Shown here: piece after piece, positions 1-13,800 of the stretch
Layout of the letters: the number at the start of each line of letters is the position of its first letter
Numbering within the stretch: position 1 is the stretch's first letter
Origin: Beroe forskalii
Taxonomy: Eukaryota; Ctenophora; Nuda; Beroida; Beroidae
Direction of reading: 5' to 3'
NCBI GenBank assembly: GCA_011033025.1
Contig: WFMF01000070.1
Span: forward strand, 434,001-498,000
DNA: 64,000 nucleotides
Notes under the pieces: model-generated
Told to the model about the DNA's origin: nothing
The model's database searches: none
What the model saw: only the letters and a program-made list of their open reading frames with translations
Program-made: the position numbers and the translations under genes

Positions 1-1563
1 TTCAAGTAGTCGTATGCAAGAAAAGAGTAATATTGACCAATCATTATGATTAGTATTACACACATATTTAGTTGCAAAATGATTACACGCTATATAGTAT
101 ACTTCTTGAATCATGATATGTGTAGTACCTACCTATCGAGTCATAATATGTACCGTAGATTCATCATTCAACAATGTTTTTGTTTTTCTGATAAATTTTC
201 ATCCAACAGTGCATAGTAGTGTAGACTGACAATATATCAGAAAAGCAAAAATTTGATTGCATGGAAATACCTTTATTGTCCATCTCTGCCCTTTGGTCAT
301 GTATGTGCTACTACCTTTACTGTGAGAATCGTAGTACTGTCAAATTGCCCTGATTTTCTACCCCATCTAAATAAACCTTAGTGTCTGTTGTAGGATTCTA
401 GCCCATAAAAATGTGGTAAGAATCGCTGACACGACAACAGTAGCCATCTTCAGGCGGAAGATCGTCGGAAGATCATCTTTACTGTTTCTTACACCTGTGT
501 TAGTCACCTCATTCTCTGAACTGTCGTGTTAACGTTCATACCCAACTGATCAACTGAAGCCGGCTTTTCGTCAGCAGCTTGCCCTTGGTTGAGACTTGAA
601 TCTAATAATATTGTCGTAGCAACCAGTAGTTAGTACTGCCGTGTTCCTTGCTGTCCTATCTTCAAACTCACTTCCTGCTATAATATTTGAGCCATTTGAA
701 TCTTGTAAAGTTGTCGGGTTTATCTTCTTTTGAGCAGCTTGAAAGGGAGTGACCGTCGCAGCTTTCAGAAATCATTATACTATTTTACCTGCTTACTTAC
801 AACAATAGCTTATAGGTCATCATCACAGTTTAATCATAGTTGACATTGTGTTGTGGTTTTTTGTATAAACTTTATTAAAGTGCCATAAATTACTGTCAGA
901 TACATTTATGGGTGTTGTGAAAGCTGAATTACTAAGCGTGAGTGGTACTACAGTATCATTCCTGTGATCTACATTTACACATTCACTGTGTCCACAGATA
1001 TTTATTTAAAAGTTAACATGAATCATGATCATACGTGCAATACAGGATGTAAAATACAATATTACTCAGTATTGTGAGTTGTGACATATATTCAGGTGCC
1101 TTTTTCCACCCTGAATCCTGCTTCCTCTTTATTGCTTGTGTTAGTAAGTACCTACATTACATCATGGGTTGCGAGAAAGTTTAATTTCAATAATGAAAAC
1201 AAAAAGTAATTCAAAATACACAAAACTTTCGGCAGGAAAAACACATATATTACCTTTCACATAGCGTATCTGATAGCGTTTGTTGCGGTGATGTGCCCAC
1301 GTGACGTCATCGCGCCATAACATAAAGGTGCGATTTCTCGCGATCAGAGTAACTTAGAAACACAGGGATTTCACTAAACATATGTTTGCAGTAATGGTAG
1401 ATAAAATAGAACATAAAAAGTGGCACTTTTTCTAGAGTGTACTACCCCTTTAATGTTTTGTTGCGGAGTAATTCAGTACTTAAGTCATCAGTAGTCACAA
1501 AATTACATTCTTCCTTGTCGGTTACAAACTCCACTCCTAATTCACGTATAATTTAAGCGCGCG
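1..1563. other. Intron or intergenic sequence, no gene seen
   Basis: AT-rich sequence left of the first recognised ITPR exon. Given the exon phase it should be ITPR intron. No coding similarity or structured repeat recognised. Confidence 0.5.
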
Positions 1564-1702
1564 GCGCAACATAAGTCGATGTGCGACAGTGCGCGCCCTT
1601 CCCGAACTTAAAAGGCAAGTTCCAAACTAACTAAAATATGCAATTGCCCTTTTTAATGCGGGAAGGGCGTGCACTGTCCGCTGTCGCACTTATATTATGC
1701 TG
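1564..1702. repeat. Hairpin (MITE-like) element next to ITPR exon 1
   Basis: Two arms of about 50 bases, near 1564-1615 and 1645-1702, are imperfect reverse complements (cores GCGCGCCCTTCCCG and CGGGAAGGGCGTGC) around a short AT-rich loop. It ends about 60 bases before an ITPR acceptor. Confidence 0.7.
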
Positions 1703-1763
1703 CCTGATTTGAATATTCGGGAACTACTGCGTCATCCTCCTCCTTATTGCACCTCCTCTACAG

Positions 1764-1872
1764 GTGCAACTGCTGGTGTCACAGAGCGATGTGGAGAACT
1801 ACACGCAGATCAGGACGGACCTTGACAAACTCCGACTCATGGTGGAGAAAAGCGAGCTCTGGGTCTACGTGG
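1764..1872 (+). CDS. ITPR: ITPR exon 1 of window
   Basis: Begins after a CTACAG acceptor and ends at a strong donor (GTAAGT), leaving one base for the next codon. The translation [17 protein letters not shown] followed by VEKSELWVY matches the vertebrate segment just before the second RIH domain (human ITPR1 about residue 1100; numbering from memory). No earlier exon could be recognised in 1-1763. Confidence 0.93.
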
Positions 1873-4800
1873 GTAAGTGATAACCTCCCCCATGTTGGAA
1901 AAAGGGTCGCATTATTAACCCGCTGGAACCTAGGTGGTGATTGGAACCTTATTTCCCGAAATATTTCACTGATAATGATATCTATATGATGTTAAGTCGT
2001 CTACGCAACGTGCTATTAACTACTACACCCAGGACGTAAAGGACCTAAGGGTGACGGCAACCACACGGAAGCCACGCTGGGACCTAAGAGCAGTCACGAC
2101 GCTCCCTCAGTTGCTGCCTCAGAGTGCAGCATTGACATGGAGTCCATGAAGGATCCCCCTCACGAGAGGAACTTCCAGCAGATAATACAGGTAAGTGAAA
2201 TTGTTGGCACGGATCATGGCGATCCATATTGTAGAAAATGTAAATCTTCGATTTGGAGCAATGGCAGATTATGATAGCAGCACATGGAGAGGCTTTTGTA
2301 GGGCAGATTTCATTTGAGTTAAGTGGGTGTAGATAACTGTAGACTTCGTTGGCCACAATTTTTTTCGGTCTAGGGTAGTTTATTGTGTTATTCTGCACCA
2401 GAATCACCTACGTCCTACGCAAGCAATTTTTATCGCTACTATGGACCATGTAGGATTATCTTTTGTAATTCCCCTCAGGCACATATGGCGAAATTTAATA
2501 TTCCTGTACGAGAAGGTCGTAGAGACTTCGTTTTTTGGCTCAAACGAATCGCAATGATCATTTTTTAAATAATTTTGATTGTGAAGTGCTCAGGAAGATG
2601 GTTATACTTATAGTCCAAAAGTGGTTTTTCAGTGTAGCGGTAGTCATATTATAATATGGCTTGAACTATTACTAAATCTAAAAACCAGGAAAAAAAACAG
2701 TACTGAATCTGGATTGATTAGAGGTAGGTAAAATGCTCTTCCGCGGAGGCGCTGTGCCATACGACATGGCCCCTCATAGTCTGAGAGGCAACGGTCGCGG
2801 TTATTCTTTCGAGAACAAGCAATAAGAAAGTAGCTAGGTGATCCCAGAAAGAACTTCCTTGCTAAGGATTTTCTAGCTATTTTTATCTTGCCGGTTCTTC
2901 TAGAAAGTTTATCCCAGCATTAGCTGAAAGTTATAGACCAGACAATATGATCTAGGATAGACTTGCTAGAGAATCCATGATCTAGGATAGTAGGAGAACC
3001 TCTGTAGGAAATACGAGCAAGGCAACACTAGTCAGGAGATCAATACGCGGATATCCTAGCTGGTAAGCAGCCATCAAAGCACCAACATAATGTTTTATTA
3101 TGTTGGAAGAGGGAAATTCAATGAAACAAATAAATCAATGAAACAAATAAATCTAGCTTTTATCTCATTTTGATATATCTACCAGGTTTCCATCCAAAGA
3201 TCCAATTAACAATTTACGTAATGTAGTAATGTACGCATGTCTGTAGAAGGAATTTAAAAATGACAATTTTTCATGTGCCATGTATTATAGGTGTTGAATT
3301 TTCCTAAGCCAGTTTGATTTGGAGTGTTTTTAGAGGAGTCATTCCACAATAAACCGCATTATTTTTTTCCTCAATTCTGAAACGTTTCTTGAATACTGTA
3401 CATTTTGAAGATTGAGAAATATCACAATCAATCTCAGAATGGCATTTCAATTTCGTGTCTGTTGAGGCTTCCTGTGAACTGTGTACTACAGCCGTCATCC
3501 TGCTCTCAAACAGCTGCTGATAAAAATCTTCTTGAAAACTGCTGCTGCAGAGAACAGTTAGCCGGGAGGGGGGGGGTTCCGTTTAAAATGGCATGGAAGG
3601 CATCACGCATTATAAGGGCATGGGGATTGGGTGGGTCCTTCGAACCGGCGATCAGATAGTGTAACTTTTAGGGTAAAATGCAGTAAATCCACTCAATTTG
3701 TTGCAAAATATGTGAGATATTTGTCAAAAATGCCCATTTTCAGAAATTTTGGAAGGTGAAGCTGGATTTTTCGGTTGCTTCTAGCGCTCTTAAGTTAATC
3801 TTATTATGAATTAGGAATCTTAACTTTAAGTTGATAAATTTTTGAGGTGGAGGAATCACATAGAATCTAGACTGCCTATTGAAATCAGGTATGTAACGTC
3901 GTCACGGACTAAAACACGCCCCAAAAGATGACGTGACCACCTGATTTCTAATATCGGCGGTATTATTATATGCCAATTTTTCCCAAAACCAAAAAGGATT
4001 TGGTTGTGATGGTCCGCGGCGGTTATAAGGCGTTCTTTACTGTAAAACCCATGATTAAGAAAGAACTCGACGGTTTAAACTGCTGCAACATCACTTATGA
4101 AATATACAGCATTCACGTACCTTAAATGCATCACAAGTGCCGTTGCGGCAGTTTAAACCGTCGAGTTCTTTCTCATATCATGGGTTTTACAGTAAAGAAC
4201 GCCTTAAAACCGCCGCGGACCATCACAACCAAATCCTTTTTGGTTTTGGGAAAAATTGTACTTATGTTTTTGCCACTTTAAACTTATCAAGTACCTATAA
4301 ATTCGGTAGTATAGTTATTCATTAATTCATTTCCGAAAAAAATAAAATAAAAAACGCAAAATTCACAAAATTGCATACATTTATTTTTATGCGCACTTTA
4401 ATACTATACACTTAATTAGTGCGTTTTTTTCCAAACCACACTAATTAAGTGACGCCGTTCTTAAGTGTACTAAGGTAGGTGATTTTCGCCTTTTTCAAAT
4501 TCAAAAAGAAAATAAGGTTACTTTTGGGAATAAATCAGAACTTCAGAAATTCCAATATCACTGAGGTGATCGATGTCGTAGGATTTCCAGTACAAGATCC
4601 CTTTTATCGAGTCGAGTGTAGAAGTTTTTATTTGGAATTACTGCATTTAAAATATTTTGAACTCTTCTGCTCTGATATAGTTATTGGAATTTGTCTGGGA
4701 ATTTCATATTTTATGCACTGTTAGTAAAATCAGTAATCACTAACCCGCAATTAACTAATTTGGGGGAAATAATTTTGGGGGTACGAAAATATGTCTCGTA

Positions 4801-7800
4801 AATATGTCTCGTAAGGGAACTGGTAATAGAAACAGCATTATTCCCCTTTTCCCATATTATACTTTTCATTCATCTCGAGAGGTCAACTCTGTGCCTTAGT
4901 AAAATGTTACACTCGAGCTTTACAATCCAGTGGTAGGATTCGCGGCGCTTGAGCTCGGTGGCAACAATGATCATTTTAAAATTATCATTGTTGCCACTCC
5001 TGGAAAACCCCTGACTTAAATAATATTATAGGCAATTTAGAATATAAAACCTTAACAAACTTATTTCCAGTGGGGCTTTACTTCATTATCATAGATACCT
5101 TATTGGCCTTCATCTAGCCGGCCTTTTTACCGGCCTTTTTTAACCGGCACTATGGACAAAAATCGAATCAATTTTGAACCATCAATCAAATTTGATCCAT
5201 TTGAGCAAGAGGTAAGGAAGGCATTTCAACCGTCCCCTTGGACATGGACAAAAAATTTTCAAGCAGTTGCTAAACCAAGAAATTTTTTCCTTAAAAGTAC
5301 TCTCGAAAACCAACTTATACCAAGTAAATTGCGTCAAAAACCCCAATCCCGGTCTAATATCACAATTTAGGTCATTATATGTGTTATATAATGACGTTCG
5401 AATGAATTTAACAGCAAATAAGACAAGTAACAAAAGTTTCATCTGACATGAATTAACTTTAATTTAACCGACCCACACTTAAAGCGGCCATTTTTAACCG
5501 GCCCTTTGGACAAAGATCTCAAATTCGTTTTTGCCCTTAAGGGCCGGTTAAATAAGGGTCAAAAAAGAAACAGCGTAATTCCCCATTTCCCATATTATAC
5601 TTTTGATTCATCTCAAGAGGTCAACTCTGTGCCTTAGTAAAATGTTACACTCGAGCTTTACAATCCAGTGGTAGGATTCGCGGCGCTTGAGCTCGGTGGC
5701 AACAATGATCATTTTCTTACAACTATGGAAACGTTATATTATGAAATATGAATGGAGTTGTTCGTAACTTTAGATATGTTGAGTGTTGTGATGCTAGCAA
5801 ACAAGTGCGGTCAAGGTCAGGTGCGAAAGAAAGGAGAGAAAAACAAAGGTTATCAAGACAATGGATGTGGCGAAACAAAAATTAAAAAAGGGGCTAATTT
5901 TCAATAAGAGGAGTGTCCTCACCCTACCAATTTCTAACAGTTAAATTTGATTTGGCTTGTAAGTTACTTGCAACGTGTTATAAGATTTTCCCAAAACCAA
6001 AAAGGATTTGGTTGTGATGGTCCGCGGCAGTTTTAAGGCGTTCTTTACTGTATAAAAACCCATGATATGAGAAAGAACGCGACGGTTAAAACTGCTGCAA
6101 CGTCACTCATAAAATATTCAGCATTCAGTAACTTTAATGCATCAAAAAAGTGCCGTTGCGGCACCTTTGACCTCTAAACATGCGATGTTCAAATTTTGGT
6201 GCAATTTCGGCAACGGGAACTTACTCAAATTATAACGTGAAATATGGCCAATCCATGAAAACATATAGTTGGGGGCTGGCAAGCAAAGTTAACAAAACTC
6301 ACTTCCGATGTCCGGAAGCTCGTTTACTCTAAGGATCGCCGTTCAATGCTCGCCCTCGGGTCCTCGGGCTCGCGCTCGGGCCTTCGGCCCTCGCACTGTT
6401 AGGTCCGCCGTCCAATGCTCGCCCTCGGACCCTTCGGGTCCTCGGGCTAAAATTAAGCATATGAAACAAAGGGTCGTTATTTACTTATTTACTAGCAATT
6501 TGTGGTCCTTATTAAACAATTTTTGTAACTTAAAGTGGTTGGTCTAATTTTTAGTTCAGTTTGACCAGTTACCGGCATTCCGGTATCTGGTGGGTGGGTT
6601 GATGGTTGGGATTCTTGTCCAGATAGGATGATGCTGTCCTCCCACTTACTGCTGAACACCCCCTTCCCCCTCCCCCCAACCCCTCCCAACCCCACTCATG
6701 CCATAACACACTTTTTCGAGCTAGTGGGGGCCAAGGCCCCCCCCCCCAGGATTTTCTCTAGGGGGGGCCTTTTGAAAACTAAGGGGGGGGGGCAAAATTT
6801 ACATGAGCAAATTTTCGATTTTCATAGCCGTAATTTTCACTTTTTTGCATAAACATACAACTAAAATGGAGTTTTATTGCTGGATTTAACTCTAAAAAAG
6901 GTGAATTTCTGGAAAATTTCTGTCTAACTGAACAAAATTTTAACTTCCCTTCGATGTTCACATTTTTGAGAAAATCCTAGGTAGGGCCAAGGCCCCCCTA
7001 AGATTTTTCTAGAGGGGGCCTTTTGAAAACTAGGGGCCAAAGGTGGTCTAATGACCAGATTTCCTCGAGGGACCCTCAATAGACGACCTACAGATAGACG
7101 ACCTACAGATTCGGATTTTAAGAGTGAACACATGCAGCATGATGTATCATGCAGCATGATTTCGTTTCATTCGTATTGATGGGGTGGTTATCGTGTTATT
7201 ATTGTCATTTGAATAGTAAACACTTCAGATGGGCTTAGCGTAGAGAAAATTTGAAATTATTGCCGTCTCATTGATTGACCGTCTCGTGGATTGAATTGCA
7301 CACTCGACTGTGGACTATTGCTTTATGATGAAGCCCCTAATTGACCAATCATCCTTTAAATTTTGTTCCTATGCCAAAGAAGTTAATCCCGTGGCTGTGT
7401 TCGATATTTTATGCCAAGACATCACCGTTAATATCAACATAATAAAATATCTTTAAAGGAAGGAATACGCAGCAAGATGAAGAAGACCCTTTGTATTCTC
7501 CTGCTTTTCGTACTGATACAACTTAACACTCTGGCTGATGGGACTGATGGAGCTGATGGGACTGATGGGGCTGATGGGGCTATGGATGTCCCAGCAACCC
7601 GAGTAAAGCGAAGTGCCTCCCCTAGATATAGGAGGAGGAGGACTTTTGGCAGATATAGAAGGAGGAGGATGTAAAAATAACCCGATTCCGACAGACGATG
7701 CAGCAGATGAAGGGGAGAACTATAACACCGACCGCATAGCCTTTATCAAAACATGAGCTCCTGCAAAGCTTGTCTAAAATAGGCAATACCAACATGGGAA

Positions 7801-10800
7801 ACTGCTTATATAAAACATTAAAACCTACTCGCCTTGAGGCTTGTGCATTGTGCAACCGCCTCGACTTCGTGTCGGCAGTAACGTGCACAGCTTTCAAAGG
7901 CATTATAGTTTATTCTTATATCTACGGTGTTGTGTTGGGCAACTTTTTGATGTCCATGGAGCCAAGAATCAGAGCTTGTGAACTTTTAACAACTTGTAAC
8001 AAGATAAATATATTTTTACTTTTTAGTCTCTTGACATGTTCGTAGATCTTATTAATCCTTGAGTAATTATTTTGTAAATTTATCTGTTCAAAATTCAAAT
8101 TATTTCAAAATTATTTTAAAATTTATACAAATATTATATGGCTAAGCCACACACGAAACGTGGTTAAAACCTGAAAAATAATGCGCTTTTGATGGGAGTT
8201 TCAGACTTCCGGAAGCAAAAGTCATAGGTAATCTGATTCACAGGGCCGATTAAAAAAACGTTATTTACTGGGTATCAATATCAAATTGGGCTAGGATGCC
8301 GAAAAAACGCGTGGTCGCCCGGTTGCTCAACTGAAGGCCCGTTTTAGCCCTTTTAGCATGATTTACTAAATCATGTATTCCTATTAAGCATGATTATTAT
8401 TAATTTTTTTGGATATCGAGGTACTCGCCACGAAGTCCATGGTTAGATAATAGATCCGGACTGTCCTTGGGCTCTTGGCTGTGGGACACACTCAATGTCA
8501 TTAAACCAAGCCCAATATTCAAAACACTTTCATCAATTATTTGATGATAGAGTGTGAACCAATTCCAACACTAACCTTTGGTTGAGTGTTGTTGAAGAAG
8601 AGAAACTGCAAAGGAAAACCATGACTCCACGTTGTATGCAAGCAATTATGGTGCGGTATGATTAAGCATGATTAACTGAATGCATTTTTCTTATTTACCA
8701 ATTATAACACAGAGATATGAACGGATCAAATCACAGCACATCTGTATTATGGTTTGTAGATCAAAATACTCAAATATGAGATACAGATTTCACCGCTACT
8801 ACATACATCTACGTATGATAATGACGCACGTTAATGACACTATAAAGCTATAAGTGGCTTGCGCTTCACGGAAAAACCACTTTTTGGCCTAAAACTTTTT
8901 TCCTGGGCACTATAAGGCATGTTAACTATGAAAATTGTAAAAAACATGGCCATTACGATTCTTTGAGCTCAAAACCAAGTCTCTACGACCTTTCTGGACC
9001 GAGATACAAAATCAACATGTTTAATTTGCAATACATTGGAAAAAAAAACAGTGTTTGGTCTATTACTTTTTCCTGGGCATTTTAAGGCATATTGAACCTA
9101 TGCCTTAAAATGCCCAAAAAAAGTGCAAAACTTTTGCAATTTTAAATTTGCACTTAAATAATAAATGGACAATTTGTTTGAGCCAAAAACGAAGTTTTTA
9201 GGACCTTCCTGGACAGATATATAATGAATTTTCACCATACGTGCCTAAGGAGGATATAAAAAAGGGCGCCTGAAGCTGCACAGGATCCATAGTAGCGATA
9301 CAAATTGTGGTGCTGATTGACATAATAAACGAACCTGAACCGAGAAACTTTGTGGTCAACGAAGTGCACACTCAACTACAACTTGCTACTAGAGTAGGTA
9401 AGACGTGTCATATCATGAACCACAGATGGCAAATGGCATTGTAAGGGCATCAAGGTAGACGGAAACTCTCACTATTTACCATTTTCCAGCTGTTACGTCG
9501 GCTGACAGACCTGTGTGAGTTGAAAGATAAGGACGGATCTGCTATCAAGAACCAAAAGCACGAGCAGAGGCTCCTCAAGAACCTGGGGGCTCACCAAGCT
9601 GTCTTGGACCTGCTGTCTGTACCTCATGATGAGGTGGGGCAGTGAACGCGGGCATTTGACCCCCTAACATATCTCTAACATTGTATCCCGAACAAACACG
9701 CAATGAATCCTGCGACCTAGGAATTGCTTTTGATGTTATTTGTGTTGTTCTACTCTCAAACTTCTAATATATCAGTTTATCCTAACTGTTGCTGCACCTC
9801 AGAAAGACCGGAACATGAAGGATGTCATGACGCACGCGCACTACTTCCTCCAAGCGTTCGTGCGGAACAACCCTCAGAACCAGACCATCCTGCACAGGAA
9901 CATCGACAGGTTCCTCATTCCAGGTGGGTGCACATCATACCCGGGGATTTCTCCTCCTTCGACCAGCTCAAAATTATGCTCTATAACGTAGGTTTGAAAT
10001 TAAGTTTTGGAGCAATTTTGCAAATTTCGGGGCCATTATGAAAAATGGGCAAACAAGTTTAGACTCATATTTTTTGAAAAATATGGCCAAATTAGATTCA
10101 ATCTTTGTATTGGATCTATTCACGCGACACCAGCGCCAAAATGATGGTACAAGCCAACTTCTTTCCATAATCGTGCTTTTCAAAAAGTCAGGATATAGAA
10201 AAAGGGGTGCCAAAGTGCTAAAACCCTATGATTGGCGTCTCTGTTTTAGCCACCTGATACAAACCACCATTCTATAATTCTATGTTTTGACTCATCGTGT
10301 GAAACATGTGGCGCATGAATCAAATTCTTGACAGAGCTTTTTCCAGTGACTTATAGACGAACCCAGGAAATCATATTATCAATTCTTAAGAACGTTCTCA
10401 TGTTGTAGACTCAGCAGAATTTATGTGCTGGAATTGAAGCCAATGTTTGGAATTCCTTTGTAGACTAAGAATAAATAAAAGAATAAGCACTATTTTAACT
10501 TGTGTCTGTGTTTTAACAAGTTGGAAAGAAATGAAATGGAGGAATGTTCCAACATACCTGCACCAGCTGAAAACACACTCTAACTTTAAACATTCGTAAC
10601 TTACATGCAAAGGTGCAAACTATAATCCAAAATATCTGCGGCATATTGTGAACAGCGGGGGAAAATTATAAACCTCAAAATCGTTTTGGACCTCGAAAAC
10701 ATCTTATCAATTCTTTTAGATAGAAACTCGATAGTATCGATATAATGTCAATGTTACGAGATGTCGTATATCTCGCAACTCTTCCCGTCTAACTCAAGTG

Positions 10801-13800
10801 CCGTCCAGGTGTGAACGAGGCTGTGACAGCTACAGCCATCTTCAAGGACAACATGCAGCTGTGTCTGTGTGTGACGGACACCATCATACAGCACTTCGTC
10901 CGGTGCATTGAGAGTGACGGGATGCATGTGGAGTACCTGGTGTTCCTGCAGACTGTCGTCAAGAGTGAGGGACAGTACCTGAAGAAGTGTCAGGACATCG
11001 TCATGCAGGAGGTAAGAGGGGGTAGTGGTGTTTGTTAAGGTATCTTGGGAGAGGTTAATGTCATGCCAATTACATGGGATTCTGCGGATAGGATTCAGGG
11101 GAACCAGAACCAGATAGCTGAGAATTATTCTCAGCAAACCTCAATCTCTCAATTGAACCGTCTCCTTTAACCTCTTTATTCCCTCATGCTCACCATGACC
11201 TGTCTGCAGTTGCTGCAAGCCGGCGACGAGGTGATGCTGCTGTACAATGACAGACAGGCGTTTACCCAGCTCATCCAACTGATGACCGAGTATCGGGAGC
11301 ACCCCACGCTAGATTCGCCCCTACACTACCACATCCAGCTAGTTCACCTGCTGTCTGCCTGCACGGAGGGCAAGAATGTGTGAGTATAGCTATCACAGAC
11401 GCTTTTCTTAGGTCTATTTGTCACTTGAGTTCAAGCGTACGCGCTGTGCACCTCAGTATAAACTTAGAGGAAGCGACTTTTCGTGGAGAGGCGAATACTC
11501 AAAGATGCTAAATGCTTCCCCAAAATTCCATCATGCACCTTTGGGGGGGGGGGATCATGATTTTTTTGTATAATTGTCCAATGTGTACCCTGTTTTCTGA
11601 AGTTGGACAAAAAATTCGTTGGACAAAAAAATACAAATAAATACAAAAATATACAAAAAAATACAAAAAATAGTGAAAAAATTTGTATTGTCATTCAGAC
11701 ATTTCCATCTATGTATTGAGTGGACTAAATCAATAATGAATCGTCTCTTATTACAATTGCATTGTTTTGGTTATTAACAAACCAAACCACATAACATTAG
11801 GGCACACTATGCCTTAGGTCCGCCCTCCCGATGAGGTCCGCCGAAGCTGAACCGCTTTTTGATAAGATTATTGAGTCCCTGTGGGGACTGTTCAATGGAA
11901 TGTTTCAGGATTAGAATGTCAGAGTAACGTTATGAAGTCACAAGTTCAATTTAATCGTGATCAGTGCCTTTTCTAGTGCAGATGGACACTTTCTTACCGC
12001 ATTTTGTCTATTTTGTTCAATTATGTGGTTGCACCAATTATGGGGTGTTGAAGGAATCGGTTGCATTGATGTAACAGCTAAAGCTACAGTGCACAATGTA
12101 ACTGCATTTTACCTACTTCTCTACTTGTATCATTGTATGGAATGGGGAAGTCAGGGATGAGGGACCCCAAATTTCTGTTTTTGAAAAACGCAAATTTGGA
12201 ACCTCTTCGTACCCAGGATCCCTTCAAATATTGGGTCGTCTCAGGTGTGGGCTCCATCATACTACGAGTACGCTAGGGCCATAATTACGGGCAATCCCGT
12301 GTCTAGGGGGCTCTGCCAATATAAGAATATCAATATTTAGTTTTAAGCCCGTGTATCCAAAACAGAAACAATATGTGCTCCCTCAATTTACCAGCCCCAG
12401 TGATAGACTGCTAATTTTATTGTTCACACTCACTCTTTACAGTTGATAACTGGCATAAATTGGGTATGAATCACTGATAATCAGTGATTTATTATCGTTG
12501 TTGAACTCAATTGATAATTCATGGAGTGGGATATAGCAGATCTTTTTTCTTACATCTTATGTCCATGGACATACGACTTAAACTTCGGCCATTTTCAGAA
12601 CTTTGCCTGCGGCCAAAATTTCTGAAGCCTAAATCAATCCCATTTTATTTCATAGGTGTCCTTGTTGACTTAAAGTGGTTTGCAATCGCCAAAATTTAAA
12701 AAGTTGTTAAAATTCCAAAAAAAATCATGATTTATAAATCCTGAAAATTGAAATTTGGCAATTTTCTACCGTTTCTGAGTTTTTTAGTTATTATTTCAAG
12801 AATATGAATATAATCATGATTTTGAACTATCATTCGGATTTTTGGACAATATGTTTGCAATCAGACTTCGGCCTACCAACTGCCGAAGTTTAATTGCTAA
12901 AATTTGTCCAACTTTTTCATGATCAAATTCATGATCAAAGCCGAATTTGACTTTTCATAACCGAAGCCGAAGTCAGGACCTAATAAAATAATAACTTCGG
13001 CTTGATCTTCAAGTGGCCAAAATATCAATTTCGGTCGTTTCATACCTTCAATGTTTTTTTTTTTTTTTTTTTTTCCAATATTTTGATTTTGGATGTAGAA
13101 AGATACTGTAGCTTAAGTTGAATGATTTCCAAATTTTTAAATCCTCTTGTAGGATCGACTTAGTTAAACAAAATCGTGGTTTTGGACAATAAGAAAAAAA
13201 CAAACATATTTTTACACGTTATATAACGGGCCTGATTAATTGTTTTGATGCTGATTATGAGTTTATTAGTGTATTATTTTGACGAGGATCTTGGCAATGA
13301 AAGGATGACTCTTATAAACATTATATAAGAATTATATTTTTTTATTTTTTTTGTATTTTTTGTATTTTTTATGTCCAAAGTGTACCCTATTTTTCAAAAT
13401 TGGACAAAAAATTGTTGGACAAAAAAATACAAAAAAATACAAATAAAACATGATCCCCCCCCCACCTTTCACTCTTTCAGCAGGTTTATGTATAGTATCC
13501 AAAATACCTATGTACCGTTCGTAATTGCTAAACACGTATACCTAGCTGGTCACGTTGCGCGGCGCGTTTCCTCAGAACTGGAAGCGCGCGTAGGGAACTG
13601 GAAGCACGCGTAGGGAACTGGAAGCACGCGTAGCGAACTGGAAGCGCGCGTAGGGGACTGGAAGCGCGCGTAAGGGACTGGAAGCGCGCGTAGGGGACTG
13701 GAAGCGCGCGTAGGGGACTGAAAGCGCGCGTAGGGGACTGGAAGCGCGCGTAGGGAACTGGAAGCGCGCGTAGGGAACTGAAAGCGCGCGTAGGGAACTG

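Noticed and set aside
3620-3660. Minus-strand GGTTCGAAGG as a tRNA T-loop
   Set aside because: No pairing T stem and no box A at the required distance.
4829-5715. LTR element
   Set aside because: The direct repeats are only about 148 bases, the interior has no coding or primer-binding sequence, and the ends lack TG..CA.
7622-8045. ORFs overlapping and following the peptide gene (93 and 91 codons)
   Set aside because: One is antisense to the arginine repeat, the other lies in the presumed 3' UTR; neither has a recognisable start context or family.
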